Positions 40,915-48,491 of a stretch of 48,491 bases of DNA are shown here, in pieces. This DNA comes from SZUA-217 sp034658975. GTDB taxonomy: Bacteria > Actinomycetota > Acidimicrobiia > Spongiisociales > ZC4RG35. The stretch lies in the NCBI GenBank assembly GCA_034658975.1, contig JAYEGJ010000175.1, positions 1 through 48,491 on the forward strand, given 5' to 3'. The notes under the pieces are model-generated. The model was not told the origin of the DNA, searched no databases, and was given only the letters and a program-made list of their open reading frames with translations. The position numbers and the translations under genes are program-made. Numbering within the stretch: position 1 is the stretch's first letter; every line of letters starts with the position of its first letter.

Positions 40915-41462
40915 CACGTGTCGTCTTCTAACTTCTCGTACCGGAGAATTCTGGTATCTCCGTAGCGCTTATTGGTGGCAACCCGCCAGGTTTTGGGAGC
41001 CTCCGGAGGTCGATCGGTGTGCCTCCGCGACGTGATGATCTCCGCACCGGGTAGCACCAGGGCGTCCACCAGCGCCAGATCGCTCTCCACTTCCCCGGTC
41101 GACATCGGCCACGGGGGGTCGATGAAGACCAGATGGAAGCCACCGTCAGAACGTCGGAGGAAGTCCTGGACTTTCGACGCGACAACCGTCCCTCCGAGTC
41201 CGAGAGTCTCCACGTTGGAGCGCAGTGCCTGGAGTGCCTTGCGGCCGCTTTCGACGAACACCGCGCTGGCGGCCCCTCTCGACAACGCCTCTAGCCCGAA
41301 AGAGCCTGATCCGGCGTACAGGTCGGCGACGACGGCATCCTCGACCCAGGAGCCAATGGACGAGAACACCGCTTCACGAACACGATCGGTCACCGGACGG
41401 GTGTCCGTTGTGTCCGGCGCTTTCAGCCTTCTTCCTCGTGCCGATCCGGCGATAATTCTCAT
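40914..41462 (-). CDS. rsmD: 16S rRNA (guanine-966-N2) methyltransferase RsmD
   Basis: The protein begins MRIIAGSARGRRLKAP, diagnostic of RsmD, followed by RPVTDRVREAVFSSIG and the SAM-binding VADLYAGSGSFGLEALSRGA at about 45-64. The catalytic motif is DPPW rather than the common DPPY. The length of 182 is typical. It sits ten bases after recG. Confidence 0.93.
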   Translation of the reverse strand: MRIIAGSARGRRLKAPDTTDTRPVTDRVREAVFSSIGSWVEDAVVADLYAGSGSFGLEALSRGAASAVFVESGRKALQALRSNVETLGLGGTVVASKVQDFLRRSDGGFHLVFIDPPWPMSTGEVESDLALVDALVLPGAEIITSRRHTDRPPEAPKTWRVATNKRYGDTRILRYEKLEDDT

Positions 41463-41471
41463 ACCGCCCGC

Positions 41472-43637
41472 CTAACTCACGAAAAGCCAGTCGACCTCGT
41501 CCCCGAGCATCGCCCTGACCTCCTTGGCGAGATCGGGATGGTCGACCAGTCCCGGGTCCGAGTCGACCAGGCCGAAAGCGTCGCGTCTTGCGGCCACGAG
41601 CGTCTCGAAGTCCTCGAGGATATTGGCCAGTTTCAAGTCCTTGACTCCCGACTGCCGCGTCCCGAAGACGGTTCCCTGCCCTCGAATCCGCAGGTCCTCC
41701 TCCGCCAGCCGAAAACCGTCTGTCGTCGCCACCATCGCCGCAAGACGTTCCGTGCCTTCGTCGGTGGTCGGGTCGGCGAGCAGCAAGCACGTGCCCGCGT
41801 GAGCACCGCGACCCACCCGGCCACGCAACTGATGCAGTTGCGATAGACCGAATCTGTCGGCGTCCTCGATGACCATCACCGTGGCGTTGGGCACATCGAT
41901 ACCCACCTCGATGACCGTGGTGGAGACCAGGACCTCGATCTCTCCTGCGCGGAACCGAGACATGACCGCCTCCTTCTCCGCAGAGCGCAGTTGTCCGTGG
42001 ATCAGGCCTACCTCGAGCTCAGGAAGCAGTGCCGACAGTCGCTCATGCTCTGCCACCGCAGAGGCAGCCTCGACCTTGGGACTGTCTTCGACCAACGGGC
42101 ACACCACGAATGCCTGGCGGCCGTCGGCCACCTCGGACTCGATCAACTTCCAGGCGACACCCTCCTCGATCTTGGAAAGATGGCTCGTGTTCACGGGCGT
42201 CCGGCCTGGTGGCATCTCGTCGATTATCGAGACGTCCAGGTCCCCGTAGAGAGTCATCGAGAGCGTCCGAGGAATCGGTGTGGCCGTCATGATCAACAAG
42301 TCCGGTTCGATCTCTTCGGCCTTTTCCTTCAACTGGACACGCTGGGCCACGCCGAAGCGGTGCTGCTCGTCGACGACGGCAACGCCAAGCCGGTGGAAAT
42401 GGACGCCTTCTTGGATCAGGGCGTGAGTACCGACCAGGAGATCGACCTGACCCGAAGCCACATCGGCGAGCAACTCCTCTCTGTTGATGTCAGGCTTGTA
42501 ATTGGAGGTCGCCACCGACCCTGTGAGCAGTGCAAGGTGGATCACAGGCTCCCCAGAATCGAACAGACTGTCCATCCCGAGGCCTGAGCCCTCGCCATGA
42601 GGCTCCGGCGACAGACCGGCATCGACGAGCAGCCCGCGAACACCCATGTAGTGCTGCTCGGCGAGAACCTCGGTCGGCGCCATGATCGCTCCTTGCCATC
42701 CACCCTCGATTCCCCGGAGCAGCGTCGTCACGGCAACGACGGTCTTACCCGACCCGACCTCGCCCTGGAGGAGCCGATGCATCGGATGGGCTGTCATGAG
42801 GTCCGAGTCGATCTCTCCCATCACCTTTCGCTGCGCCCTGGTGAGGGCATAGGGGAGGCCGTCGATGAACTTGTTCACCAAGGTGTCGGCCGGCTCGTGG
42901 ACCACTCCGTTGGCGTCGAGGATCTGCTTTCTCTTCTGGAGGGCGAGGGCTAGTTCGAGGCGAAAGAGCTCGTCATAGACGAGACGTTCGCGAGCCGGGC
43001 CGACCTCATCGAGAGACTCCGGGAAGTGGATCGATTTGAACGCAGAATCACGATCGATCAGCCCCCGCGCATCTATGAACCGCCCGGGCACCGAATCCAC
43101 GATCGGGGTAGCCCTCTTCAGGGCATTGTGCATTGCCCGTCTCATGATCCCGGGGCTGACATCGGCGATCGATGGGTGAATCGGCACCACACGCCCGGTC
43201 AGAAGGTTCTCCGAAGGAGAGTCGAGCACGTCGACGGCAGGGCTCTTCATCTGCAACGACCCGCGAAACGACTCCACAACCCCGGAGAGGGCTACCTGGG
43301 CTCCTTCGTTGAGTTGACGGGACCTGAATGTCTGGTTGAACCAGACCGCCTTGATGGTGGCCGTCTCATCGGCGATCCGCGCCTCGATGATCGCCAGATT
43401 GCGACGGGGGCGACGCATGGAGACCGAGCGGACCTCGCCGATAATGGTCACCTCGGCCCCGATGGGAGTGTCAGCAATCGGTGTCTGGAGCGATCGATCG
43501 ATGTATCGCCTCGGGACGTGGTGAAGCAATTCGGCCACGTTGTCGATCCCGGCCTTGGCCAGGGCCTGGGACCGCTTGCCGGCCAGGCCTTTCACTTCGG
43601 TTGTCTGGACCTCGGTCAGTCGAGCCAAACTTGCCAT
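41472..43637 (-). CDS. recG: ATP-dependent DNA helicase RecG
   Basis: RecG remodels stalled forks and Holliday junctions. The N-terminal wedge OB-fold covers about 60-160. The helicase motifs follow: GEVGSGKTVVA (Walker A, about 292-302), VVDEQHRFGV (DEQH box), TATPIPRTL and QLRGRVGRGAHAGTC (motif VI). The length of 721 is normal. A TACGGT box lies six bases before the ATG, with no ribosome-binding site. Confidence 0.97.
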   Translation of the reverse strand: MASLARLTEVQTTEVKGLAGKRSQALAKAGIDNVAELLHHVPRRYIDRSLQTPIADTPIGAEVTIIGEVRSVSMRRPRRNLAIIEARIADETATIKAVWFNQTFRSRQLNEGAQVALSGVVESFRGSLQMKSPAVDVLDSPSENLLTGRVVPIHPSIADVSPGIMRRAMHNALKRATPIVDSVPGRFIDARGLIDRDSAFKSIHFPESLDEVGPARERLVYDELFRLELALALQKRKQILDANGVVHEPADTLVNKFIDGLPYALTRAQRKVMGEIDSDLMTAHPMHRLLQGEVGSGKTVVAVTTLLRGIEGGWQGAIMAPTEVLAEQHYMGVRGLLVDAGLSPEPHGEGSGLGMDSLFDSGEPVIHLALLTGSVATSNYKPDINREELLADVASGQVDLLVGTHALIQEGVHFHRLGVAVVDEQHRFGVAQRVQLKEKAEEIEPDLLIMTATPIPRTLSMTLYGDLDVSIIDEMPPGRTPVNTSHLSKIEEGVAWKLIESEVADGRQAFVVCPLVEDSPKVEAASAVAEHERLSALLPELEVGLIHGQLRSAEKEAVMSRFRAGEIEVLVSTTVIEVGIDVPNATVMVIEDADRFGLSQLHQLRGRVGRGAHAGTCLLLADPTTDEGTERLAAMVATTDGFRLAEEDLRIRGQGTVFGTRQSGVKDLKLANILEDFETLVAARRDAFGLVDSDPGLVDHPDLAKEVRAMLGDEVDWLFVS

Positions 43638-43643
43638 GTCGGC

Positions 43644-43649
43644 ACCGTA
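43644..43649 (-). promoter_or_regulatory. Candidate -10 box (TACGGT) of a leaderless recG transcript
   Basis: TACGGT lies six bases before the recG ATG. The stretch TACGGTGCCG before recG is the same as that before the hydrolase gene at 17929, at the same distance from the ATG. Confidence 0.4.
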
Positions 43650-43750
43650 CCTACAGAGTGGGACTTGAACAGGAAGGTCGCTATCATTCCCGCTCGGTCA
43701 TCACGGAAGTCAATTCCGTACACCCCTCTGACCACTCCAGGAGTATTTGA

Positions 43751-43939
43751 ATGTCTTATCGGTGTGAAATCTGCGGCAAAGAGCCCAGCTACGGCAAGTC
43801 CGTCAGCTTCTCCCATAAGCGCAGCAACCGCCGCTGGCTCCCGAACATCCAGAAGATCCGTGTCCAGCACGGGTCCAACACCCGTCGTGCCCGCGTGTGC
43901 ACGTCGTGCATTCGGGCCGGCAAAGTGGTGAAGGCCTGA
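43751..43939 (+). CDS. rpmB: 50S ribosomal protein L28
   Basis: This 62-residue L28 keeps the zinc-type Cys pairs (CEIC at 5-8, CTSC at 50-53) and the core NRRWLPNIQKIRV. ATG has AGGAG nine bases upstream. It is divergent from recG across 113 bases. TATCAT at 43682 may be its -10 box. Confidence 0.95.
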   Translation: MSYRCEICGKEPSYGKSVSFSHKRSNRRWLPNIQKIRVQHGSNTRRARVCTSCIRAGKVVKA

Positions 43940-43975
43940 ATGATGTCCCCACACCGCGTCCGGTCGGAAGAAATC

Positions 43976-43990
43976 GCGGCCACAGGCCGC
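43976..43990. other. Perfect hairpin downstream of rpmB
   Basis: GCGGCC-ACA-GGCCGC can form a six-base stem with a three-base loop, 36 bases after the rpmB stop. No T-tract follows, so it is at best a non-canonical terminator. It lies within a small open frame of 23 codons (43940-44011) for which I see no coding support. Confidence 0.35.
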
Positions 43991-44015
43991 AATGTGACAG
44001 TCAAGGCCTAACAGA

Positions 44016-44231
44016 ATGGAACAGGGCGTCGTCAAGACCTACGACCCCGTCACCGGTGCGGGCATCGTCGTCCGTGAGTCCGACCGTTCCGAGGCCTACC
44101 TGCGGCCCGGTTCGCTCAAAGGCTCGGTCTTCCGTCTCCTGCGACAGGGTCAACGCATCATGTTCGACGGTGTTGAGGAGGACGGAAACGTCTTTGTCTC
44201 CAACGTCCGCATGGGCCAGGACGGCTACTAG
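44016..44231 (+). CDS. Small OB-fold protein resembling a cold-shock domain
   Basis: The 71 residues follow the cold-shock-domain pattern: MEQGVVKTYDPVTGAGIVV aligns with the start of CspA, then a loop, RQGQRIMFDGVEEDGNVFVSNV and a short tail. The two RNA-binding motifs are degenerate. RNP1 (usually KGFGFI) reads TGAGIVV and RNP2 (VFVH) reads AYLR, so the stacking aromatic residues are missing. It may therefore bind a different partner. The function is unknown. Assignment is by similarity of fold pattern. Confidence 0.7.
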   Translation: MEQGVVKTYDPVTGAGIVVRESDRSEAYLRPGSLKGSVFRLLRQGQRIMFDGVEEDGNVFVSNVRMGQDGY

Positions 44232-44304
44232 ACCAGCACTCCCGGAACGGCCTCCCAACCGATCCACTAGTGTCGATCGCCTGATAGAGCGATAGGAGGC
44301 TCAG

Positions 44305-44541
44305 TTGGTGGTCCAGGCTTACATCCTGATCCAAACGGAGGTCGGCAAGGCCGCCGTTGTTGCAGAAGAAGTGCGTGTAATCACCGGTGTCGACAGCGCC
44401 GACGACGTTACCGGTCCCTACGACGTCATCGTCAAGGCCAGCAGTGAAGACGTTGATTCACTCGGCAAGCTCGTCGTTGCCCGAATTCAGGCCGTAGACG
44501 GAATCACCCGCACACTCACCTGCCCGGTGGTGCACCTCTAA
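44305..44541 (+). CDS. Stand-alone RAM (Lrp/AsnC ligand-binding) domain protein
   Basis: The 78 residues are an Lrp/AsnC effector-binding domain without the DNA-binding half: YILIQTEVGKAAVVAEEV, GPYDVIVKA and ITRTLTCPVVHL. Such small proteins assemble into rings and bind amino acids or modulate full-length regulators. AGGAGG at 44294-44299 fits TTG at 44305 or GTG at 44308 as the start. The 3' end overlaps ddl by four bases. Confidence 0.85.
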   Translation: MVVQAYILIQTEVGKAAVVAEEVRVITGVDSADDVTGPYDVIVKASSEDVDSLGKLVVARIQAVDGITRTLTCPVVHL

Positions 44542-45614
44542 CCAAGCTTCGATGCGATGGTACCGGCGCTCCTGAGCGCGGTGCCGTCGCTGCCCGCGAT
44601 CGAAAAGACCCTGGTGGGTGATCCTGCGGCTTCGGCCAGCATGTCCGTGTAGAGCTGGGCCCTGGTGATCGGCGGATCGATCCAGAGATAGGCGGCCATC
44701 GAACCGGGGATCGTGTTGACCTCGTTGACGACGATCCTGCCGTCACGTTCCAGGAAATCGATGCGGGCAACCCCGCGCAGGCCGGCAGCATCGGTCACCC
44801 TTCGGGCCAGACCGGCCAGATCCGAAGCGACCTCGGGTGTCATCGAAGCCGGGAGCTCGCGCCCCTCGCTCACCTCCCCGCCCCACGCCAGGTATTTCTG
44901 GTCGTAGGAGTAGATGCCGTCGTCGGCGCGGGCCGGAGCCTCGACGGCCGACATCTCGAACTCCGGATGGGTCCGGACCGCCACTTGGAGATCACGGCTT
45001 CCCTCGAGGAAGGGCTCGACCACGGCGCCCTGATCGAAGTAACCCGATGAGCGCTTCAGCGCCTTGACCGTCTTCCAGTCATCGGCGATCTCGATGCCGA
45101 TCGAAGACCCGCCAAACCGGGGCTTGACGATGAAGGGACCCTCGAATCCCGGAGCGGGCTCCTCACCCGTGGCAACCAGGGTGCGGTGAAGCGTGGGTAA
45201 CCCCGCTGCCGACATTGCCGCCCCGAAGGCGAGCTTGTCCATCCCCAGCGCCGACGATGCCTGACCCGGCCCGGTGTAACGAATTCCAACCAGATCGAGG
45301 AGACCCTGAAGGGTTCCGTCCTCGCCGGGCCCACCGTGACACGCGATGAGAAGCGCATCCAGGTCCAGCGTCTTCTTCCTGAGCAGGAAGCCCTGGCCGG
45401 GAGCGGTGACAAACGTCAGTTCACGGGCCTTGCGAGGCACACCCTCGACGAAGTCCGACGCCTCGAGGTCGGCATCGACGAGATACCACTCCCCCGACTT
45501 GGACCAGTAGATGACATCGAGGTCCCCAATCGCCCGAGCAACCTGAAGCCCGGTGAGAATCGAGATGTCGTGCTCGTCAGAGGGCCCTCCGAACACAACG
45601 CCTTGCTTGCTCAT
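44538..45614 (-). CDS. ddl: D-alanine--D-alanine ligase family protein
   Basis: This ATP-grasp ligase makes the D-Ala-D-Ala dipeptide of peptidoglycan. It has the start GVVFGGPSDEHDISILTG, the HGGPGEDGTLQG motif, KPRFGGSSIG, YDQKYL and EVNTIPGS. ATG at 45614 has GGAG upstream and gives 358 residues. It lies 28 bases after the MurF-like gene, whose product would use this dipeptide. Confidence 0.9.
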   Translation of the reverse strand: MSKQGVVFGGPSDEHDISILTGLQVARAIGDLDVIYWSKSGEWYLVDADLEASDFVEGVPRKARELTFVTAPGQGFLLRKKTLDLDALLIACHGGPGEDGTLQGLLDLVGIRYTGPGQASSALGMDKLAFGAAMSAAGLPTLHRTLVATGEEPAPGFEGPFIVKPRFGGSSIGIEIADDWKTVKALKRSSGYFDQGAVVEPFLEGSRDLQVAVRTHPEFEMSAVEAPARADDGIYSYDQKYLAWGGEVSEGRELPASMTPEVASDLAGLARRVTDAAGLRGVARIDFLERDGRIVVNEVNTIPGSMAAYLWIDPPITRAQLYTDMLAEAAGSPTRVFSIAGSDGTALRSAGTIASKLG

Positions 45615-45642
45615 CTGATCTCCGGGTGTTTGGTGGGTAGGT

Positions 45643-47130
45643 CTAGGGATAGTGATCCGGCAGGTCGTTCTCATAGAGGACGGCGTCGCCCTGTCCGAGG
45701 TGCTCGCGGACCCAATCGACCGCTTCGCCTCGCGAGTCGACGACGGTAACCGACGCCGTGCCTCTTACTGAACCTTCACGTAAAGCGAATCGATTGGTGC
45801 GACCAACGATGATGAGGTGGTCGGCGACCTGACTGGCCTCCTCGGCGAAATCCCTGTTTTCCTCACGCTGGCGCGGGCCCAGTTCGACCATGCCCGGACT
45901 CACCACCGCCGTCTTCCCGCCGGCCCCTACGTCGGACAGCACCCCAAGGGCGCGCCGGGCACCGGCCGGGTTGGAGTTGAAGGTGTCATCGATGATCGAG
46001 ACGCCTCTTTCCGACCGGGTCACAGACTGGCGGTGTTCCGCCACCGGAAGGTCGGCGAGCCGGGCGATGACGTCCCCGACCTCGACGCCCAGGGCAAGAC
46101 TGATACCGAGAGCGACGGCCAGATTGGTCCGGAACACGCCATTGGGTGTTGCCCTAAGAACCCGATCGTCGACAACGATCTCCTCGCCGACCCTGACCCT
46201 GCCCGTCGTCCCGGTCGACACCTCGATGATCTCCATGGTCGCGGCACGCTGGGAAGACAACTCGGCGAGTAGCGGGTGATCGACACAGATCACACCGATC
46301 TCCGCTAGTTCGAGTATCTCCGCCTTGGCGGAGACGATGCGTTCTTCCGTCCGAAATCTCTCTAGATGAACCGGCCCGATGGCGACCATCGCCGCCACCT
46401 TGGGGGGAATCCACTCACACAACTCGGCGATTTCGCCGGGCCCGTATGTGCCCATCTCGGCGACGAACACCTCAGTCCCCGGGGCCAGGCCCTCGTTGAT
46501 CGCCCTGGCCAGTCCCATCCTGTTGTTAAACGAGGCCGGGCTGGCCACCGTTCGCCTGCTCCCGGCGAGAAGATGGGCTACGTAGGCCTTGGTGGTCGTC
46601 TTCCCGTACGACCCAGTTATGGCAACAACCTCGGCTCCTGAGGCGTCGAGCTTCTTCGAGGCCTTCTCGACCCAACTGGATCCGAGCGTTTTCTCGATGG
46701 GCGCTAGCAGCACGAGGGACGCGTCGATGATGAGTGGCAAGAACAGGAGCGGAGCCACGGCCAGCGCCTGGCTGTCAATCAGCCCGCCGACGGTGGTCAG
46801 AACCAAGAAGAGAACCCCTGCCAGTCCGGCCACACGCTTCAGCCGTCCGGTCCATGCCAATGGAGACGTGGTTCCCCTGACCGGCAACCCGATGGGACCG
46901 ATCTGTGCCAAAGGCACCAATATCCCGACTCCATCGTTCTGGATGGCTCCAACGAGGCCGACGAGCGAGGCGCCAAAGAGAGCCTGGTTGCCGACACTCG
47001 CTATCCACCATCTCCATGCGAACCTCGATGTGGACGGGGCCAAATAGTGCTCACGCTGGGCAACGCGCAGCCACCTGAGCCCGGCCGGAACCGATGCCAC
47101 CAGACACGCCGAGACGAGAACCCACACCAT
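45643..47130 (-). CDS. Membrane-anchored MurF-like Mur ligase
   Basis: Residues 1-150 contain about four hydrophobic segments in place of the UDP-binding N-domain of normal MurF. A Mur ligase core follows, with P-loop GSYGKTTTK near 170, the FNNRMGL segment, VAEMGTYGPGEIAEL, the GPVHLERF segment and DDTFNSNPAGARRAL. The core is closest to MurF, which joins D-Ala-D-Ala to the UDP-MurNAc tripeptide, and its neighbour is ddl. Lacking the usual N-domain it might act on a lipid-linked or other substrate. The gene starts at the end of the next hydrolase gene. Confidence 0.85.
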   Translation of the reverse strand: MVWVLVSACLVASVPAGLRWLRVAQREHYLAPSTSRFAWRWWIASVGNQALFGASLVGLVGAIQNDGVGILVPLAQIGPIGLPVRGTTSPLAWTGRLKRVAGLAGVLFLVLTTVGGLIDSQALAVAPLLFLPLIIDASLVLLAPIEKTLGSSWVEKASKKLDASGAEVVAITGSYGKTTTKAYVAHLLAGSRRTVASPASFNNRMGLARAINEGLAPGTEVFVAEMGTYGPGEIAELCEWIPPKVAAMVAIGPVHLERFRTEERIVSAKAEILELAEIGVICVDHPLLAELSSQRAATMEIIEVSTGTTGRVRVGEEIVVDDRVLRATPNGVFRTNLAVALGISLALGVEVGDVIARLADLPVAEHRQSVTRSERGVSIIDDTFNSNPAGARRALGVLSDVGAGGKTAVVSPGMVELGPRQREENRDFAEEASQVADHLIIVGRTNRFALREGSVRGTASVTVVDSRGEAVDWVREHLGQGDAVLYENDLPDHYP

Positions 47131-47870
47131 CAGAGGAGAGAATCCACTGCGATGCGGAGGCGGTCGGGCGCTTCAGTAGGCAGGAGGTGACCGACGTCTT
47201 CGAGGACTGTCAGGTCGGCGCTGCCCCCCGAATTGCGGATCACCTCGGCAGCCTTTTCGCCAACCCATACGGGAACCTCGAGATCCTTGCCTCCCCAAAT
47301 CATGAGCACATGTGATTGGAGCGCCCCCAATTCGGGCTCGTAGCTTTCGTTGACGATCTTGACGAGGACGTCCCTCATCACTCCGTTCGCTGCCCGGTAA
47401 TCGGCGGAGCCGCTCTTGCGCCGACGGGTTTCCATTCTCTCATCCGAGATCAGGCCGATCTTGCTGAGGCTGCGCGCAACCCGGTAACGGAGAAGTGGCT
47501 TCTTCGCCGCGCTCGCCCGAACAACCGGAGCACCGGTCAAGAGAATCGGACCCACGTTCTCCGGGTATTTCGCCCCAAGACAAACGGCGATACGACCACC
47601 AAACGAATGGCCAATCAGGACCGGAGGCCTATCGAACTCATCCAGGAGTGGAGCGACAATATCCGCATAGCCGTGAGCGCCTATCACGTCGGCTGGTGGA
47701 GGCGACGCACCGAATCCTGGGAGATCCAATGCCAACGCGGGCACGTCGACAAGACTCTTCTTGAAATCGGCTCCGCGCCGGCCCCACCCATGAAGTGCAA
47801 GAACGCGCGGGGACCCGTCACCGAATGCTTCGGCGAACACGGCGCCTTCCGCAAATGACCGCAGTGCCAA
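47130..47870 (-). CDS. Alpha/beta hydrolase
   Basis: This 246-residue hydrolase has LALHGWGRRGADF (oxyanion hole), the nucleophile elbow GHSFGG near 86-91, an Asp in GGKDLEVP and a His in EDVGHLLPTEAP. The start appears to be TTG at 47870, with GAGG five bases upstream; no ATG or GTG fits better. The one-base overlap with the MurF-like gene suggests cotranscription. The substrate is unknown. Confidence 0.8.
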   Translation of the reverse strand: MALRSFAEGAVFAEAFGDGSPRVLALHGWGRRGADFKKSLVDVPALALDLPGFGASPPPADVIGAHGYADIVAPLLDEFDRPPVLIGHSFGGRIAVCLGAKYPENVGPILLTGAPVVRASAAKKPLLRYRVARSLSKIGLISDERMETRRRKSGSADYRAANGVMRDVLVKIVNESYEPELGALQSHVLMIWGGKDLEVPVWVGEKAAEVIRNSGGSADLTVLEDVGHLLPTEAPDRLRIAVDSLL

Positions 47871-47928
47871 TCAATCCTCGATCCGACGGGGAGAAACGCC
47901 GAGAATACAGAGACAGATCTCTGATCCA

Positions 47929-48491
47929 ATGACCGCAATAGAAGACATCCAGCCAACCTTCCACACAGGGATGGCTCGTTTCAGGTCGTCGCTGCTGCGA
48001 CGGGCCTCGGCCGTGGCGTGGGTTGTCCTCATGATCATCGGCGCCCAGGCGGTACGCGATCAGGTTTTCGAGGAGCCATCCTTCTACATCCCGATGGCGG
48101 GCCTGGCCGTGCTTCTGGTGGCCTCGGCTGCCATCCGCTGGGAAGGATTGATGGCGACCAAGGCGGCGCCTTGGATCTCGACCATCTGGCTGACCGCCTT
48201 GATCCTTGGCATCACCGCTCTCGCGACTGTTCCCGAACTGACTGCGGTGGCACTGCCCATCCTCTACGGCATTGCCGCCGTCTCCGGCCTGCTTCTGGCC
48301 TGGTGGGCGCACGCGATGGTCACGGTGTTCATCGGGATGGCAATTGGATTCGTCGCCTTCGAACTGGGAACCGCCGACGCCATCGGCGATGTGGTGGCCC
48401 CCGTGGTGACAGTGGCTGTCGTGGCCGCGGCAACAGCCCTTGTCGGCTTTGAGTTCGAGAAGGAGGCCCTCGTCTCCACCGGGAATGAATC
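47929..48491 (+). CDS. Multi-pass membrane protein, truncated by the window end
   Basis: An ATG at 47929 opens a frame that runs to the end of the window. The visible 187 residues contain about five or six hydrophobic helices between residues 25 and 170, followed by a charged segment (EFEKEALVSTGNE). This layout is typical of the input domain of a sensor kinase or diguanylate cyclase, but the catalytic part is not visible and I do not assign a function. A 6-base inverted repeat (CAGAGA/TCTCTG) is just upstream at 47908-47923. The gene is divergent from the hydrolase gene. Confidence 0.65.
   Translation, partial: MTAIEDIQPTFHTGMARFRSSLLRRASAVAWVVLMIIGAQAVRDQVFEEPSFYIPMAGLAVLLVASAAIRWEGLMATKAAPWISTIWLTALILGITALATVPELTAVALPILYGIAAVSGLLLAWWAHAMVTVFIGMAIGFVAFELGTADAIGDVVAPVVTVAVVAAATALVGFEFEKEALVSTGNE

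Noticed and set aside
43665..43687. Promoter TTGAAC / TATCAT for rpmB
   Set aside because: Spacing is only 11 bases; TATCAT alone may be a -10 but the pair is not acceptable.
43940..44011. Small open frame of 23 codons after rpmB (two ATGs, ends VTVKA)
   Set aside because: No ribosome-binding site, no recognised similarity, and it contains the hairpin at 43976. Its ending resembles that of L28 only in three residues.

Overview
The window is a dense, GC-rich stretch of bacterial chromosome carrying about 48 protein genes with almost no intergenic space. The order rsmD-coaD-SepIVA-like-DUF177-rpmF-plsX-rnc and mutM-acyP-smc-ftsY, the DUF222/HNH endonuclease, and frequent leaderless-looking starts (a TANNNT box 6-9 bases before the start codon) all point to an actinobacterium. 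It is probably an environmental lineage such as Acidimicrobiia, though that last step is inference. No tRNA, rRNA, CRISPR array, insertion sequence or prophage was seen, and no gene-free stretch exceeds about 175 bases.

Layout. 1-4113: an HNH endonuclease with a lost or missing 5' end, two Thr-rich lipoproteins and a thiolase. 4091-6508 (-): ffh, rpsP, khpA and rimM, without the usual trmD and rplS. 6598-14439 (+): an aerobic form I carbon monoxide dehydrogenase cluster, coxD-coxE-coxM-coxS-coxL, followed by an XdhC-type maturation protein fused to a YHS metal-binding domain and a second XdhC split into two genes. 14445-17150: PEP carboxylase. 17953-22118: upp, an alkyltransferase-like DNA repair protein, then argF'-argB-argC of the Xanthomonas type, in which N-acetylornithine is carbamoylated and acetylglutamate synthase and kinase are one protein. 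22138-26001: pyrimidine nucleoside phosphorylase, etfBA and a trans-aconitate methyltransferase. 25967-31757 (-): gltB, cdd, ftsY. 31811-31906: a tandem palindromic repeat. 31933-36593 (-): smc, acyP, mutM. 36634-37515 (+): a membrane protein. 37496-43637 (-): rnc, plsX, rpmF, DUF177, a SepIVA-like protein, coaD, rsmD, recG. 43751-44541 (+): rpmB, a degenerate cold-shock-domain protein and a stand-alone RAM domain. 44538-47870 (-): ddl, a membrane-anchored MurF-like ligase and a hydrolase. 47929-end (+): the start of a membrane protein cut by the window.

Metabolically, the CO dehydrogenase would supply electrons from atmospheric or local CO. EtfAB and the thiolase fit fatty-acid or amino-acid oxidation, PEP carboxylase fits anaplerosis, GltB ammonium assimilation, and upp, cdd and the nucleoside phosphorylase pyrimidine salvage.

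The most notable points are: the acetylornithine-type arginine operon, whose argF' lacks any usual start codon and seems to begin at ATC; a mutM that must start at CTG to place its catalytic proline; the XdhC-YHS fusion beside a Cu/Mo enzyme; a chain of three 14-bp duplications of the coaD start; a 59-bp-period palindromic repeat between ftsY and smc; overlapping back-to-back -10 boxes in short divergent spacers; and six convergent gene pairs of which none has any intergenic space.
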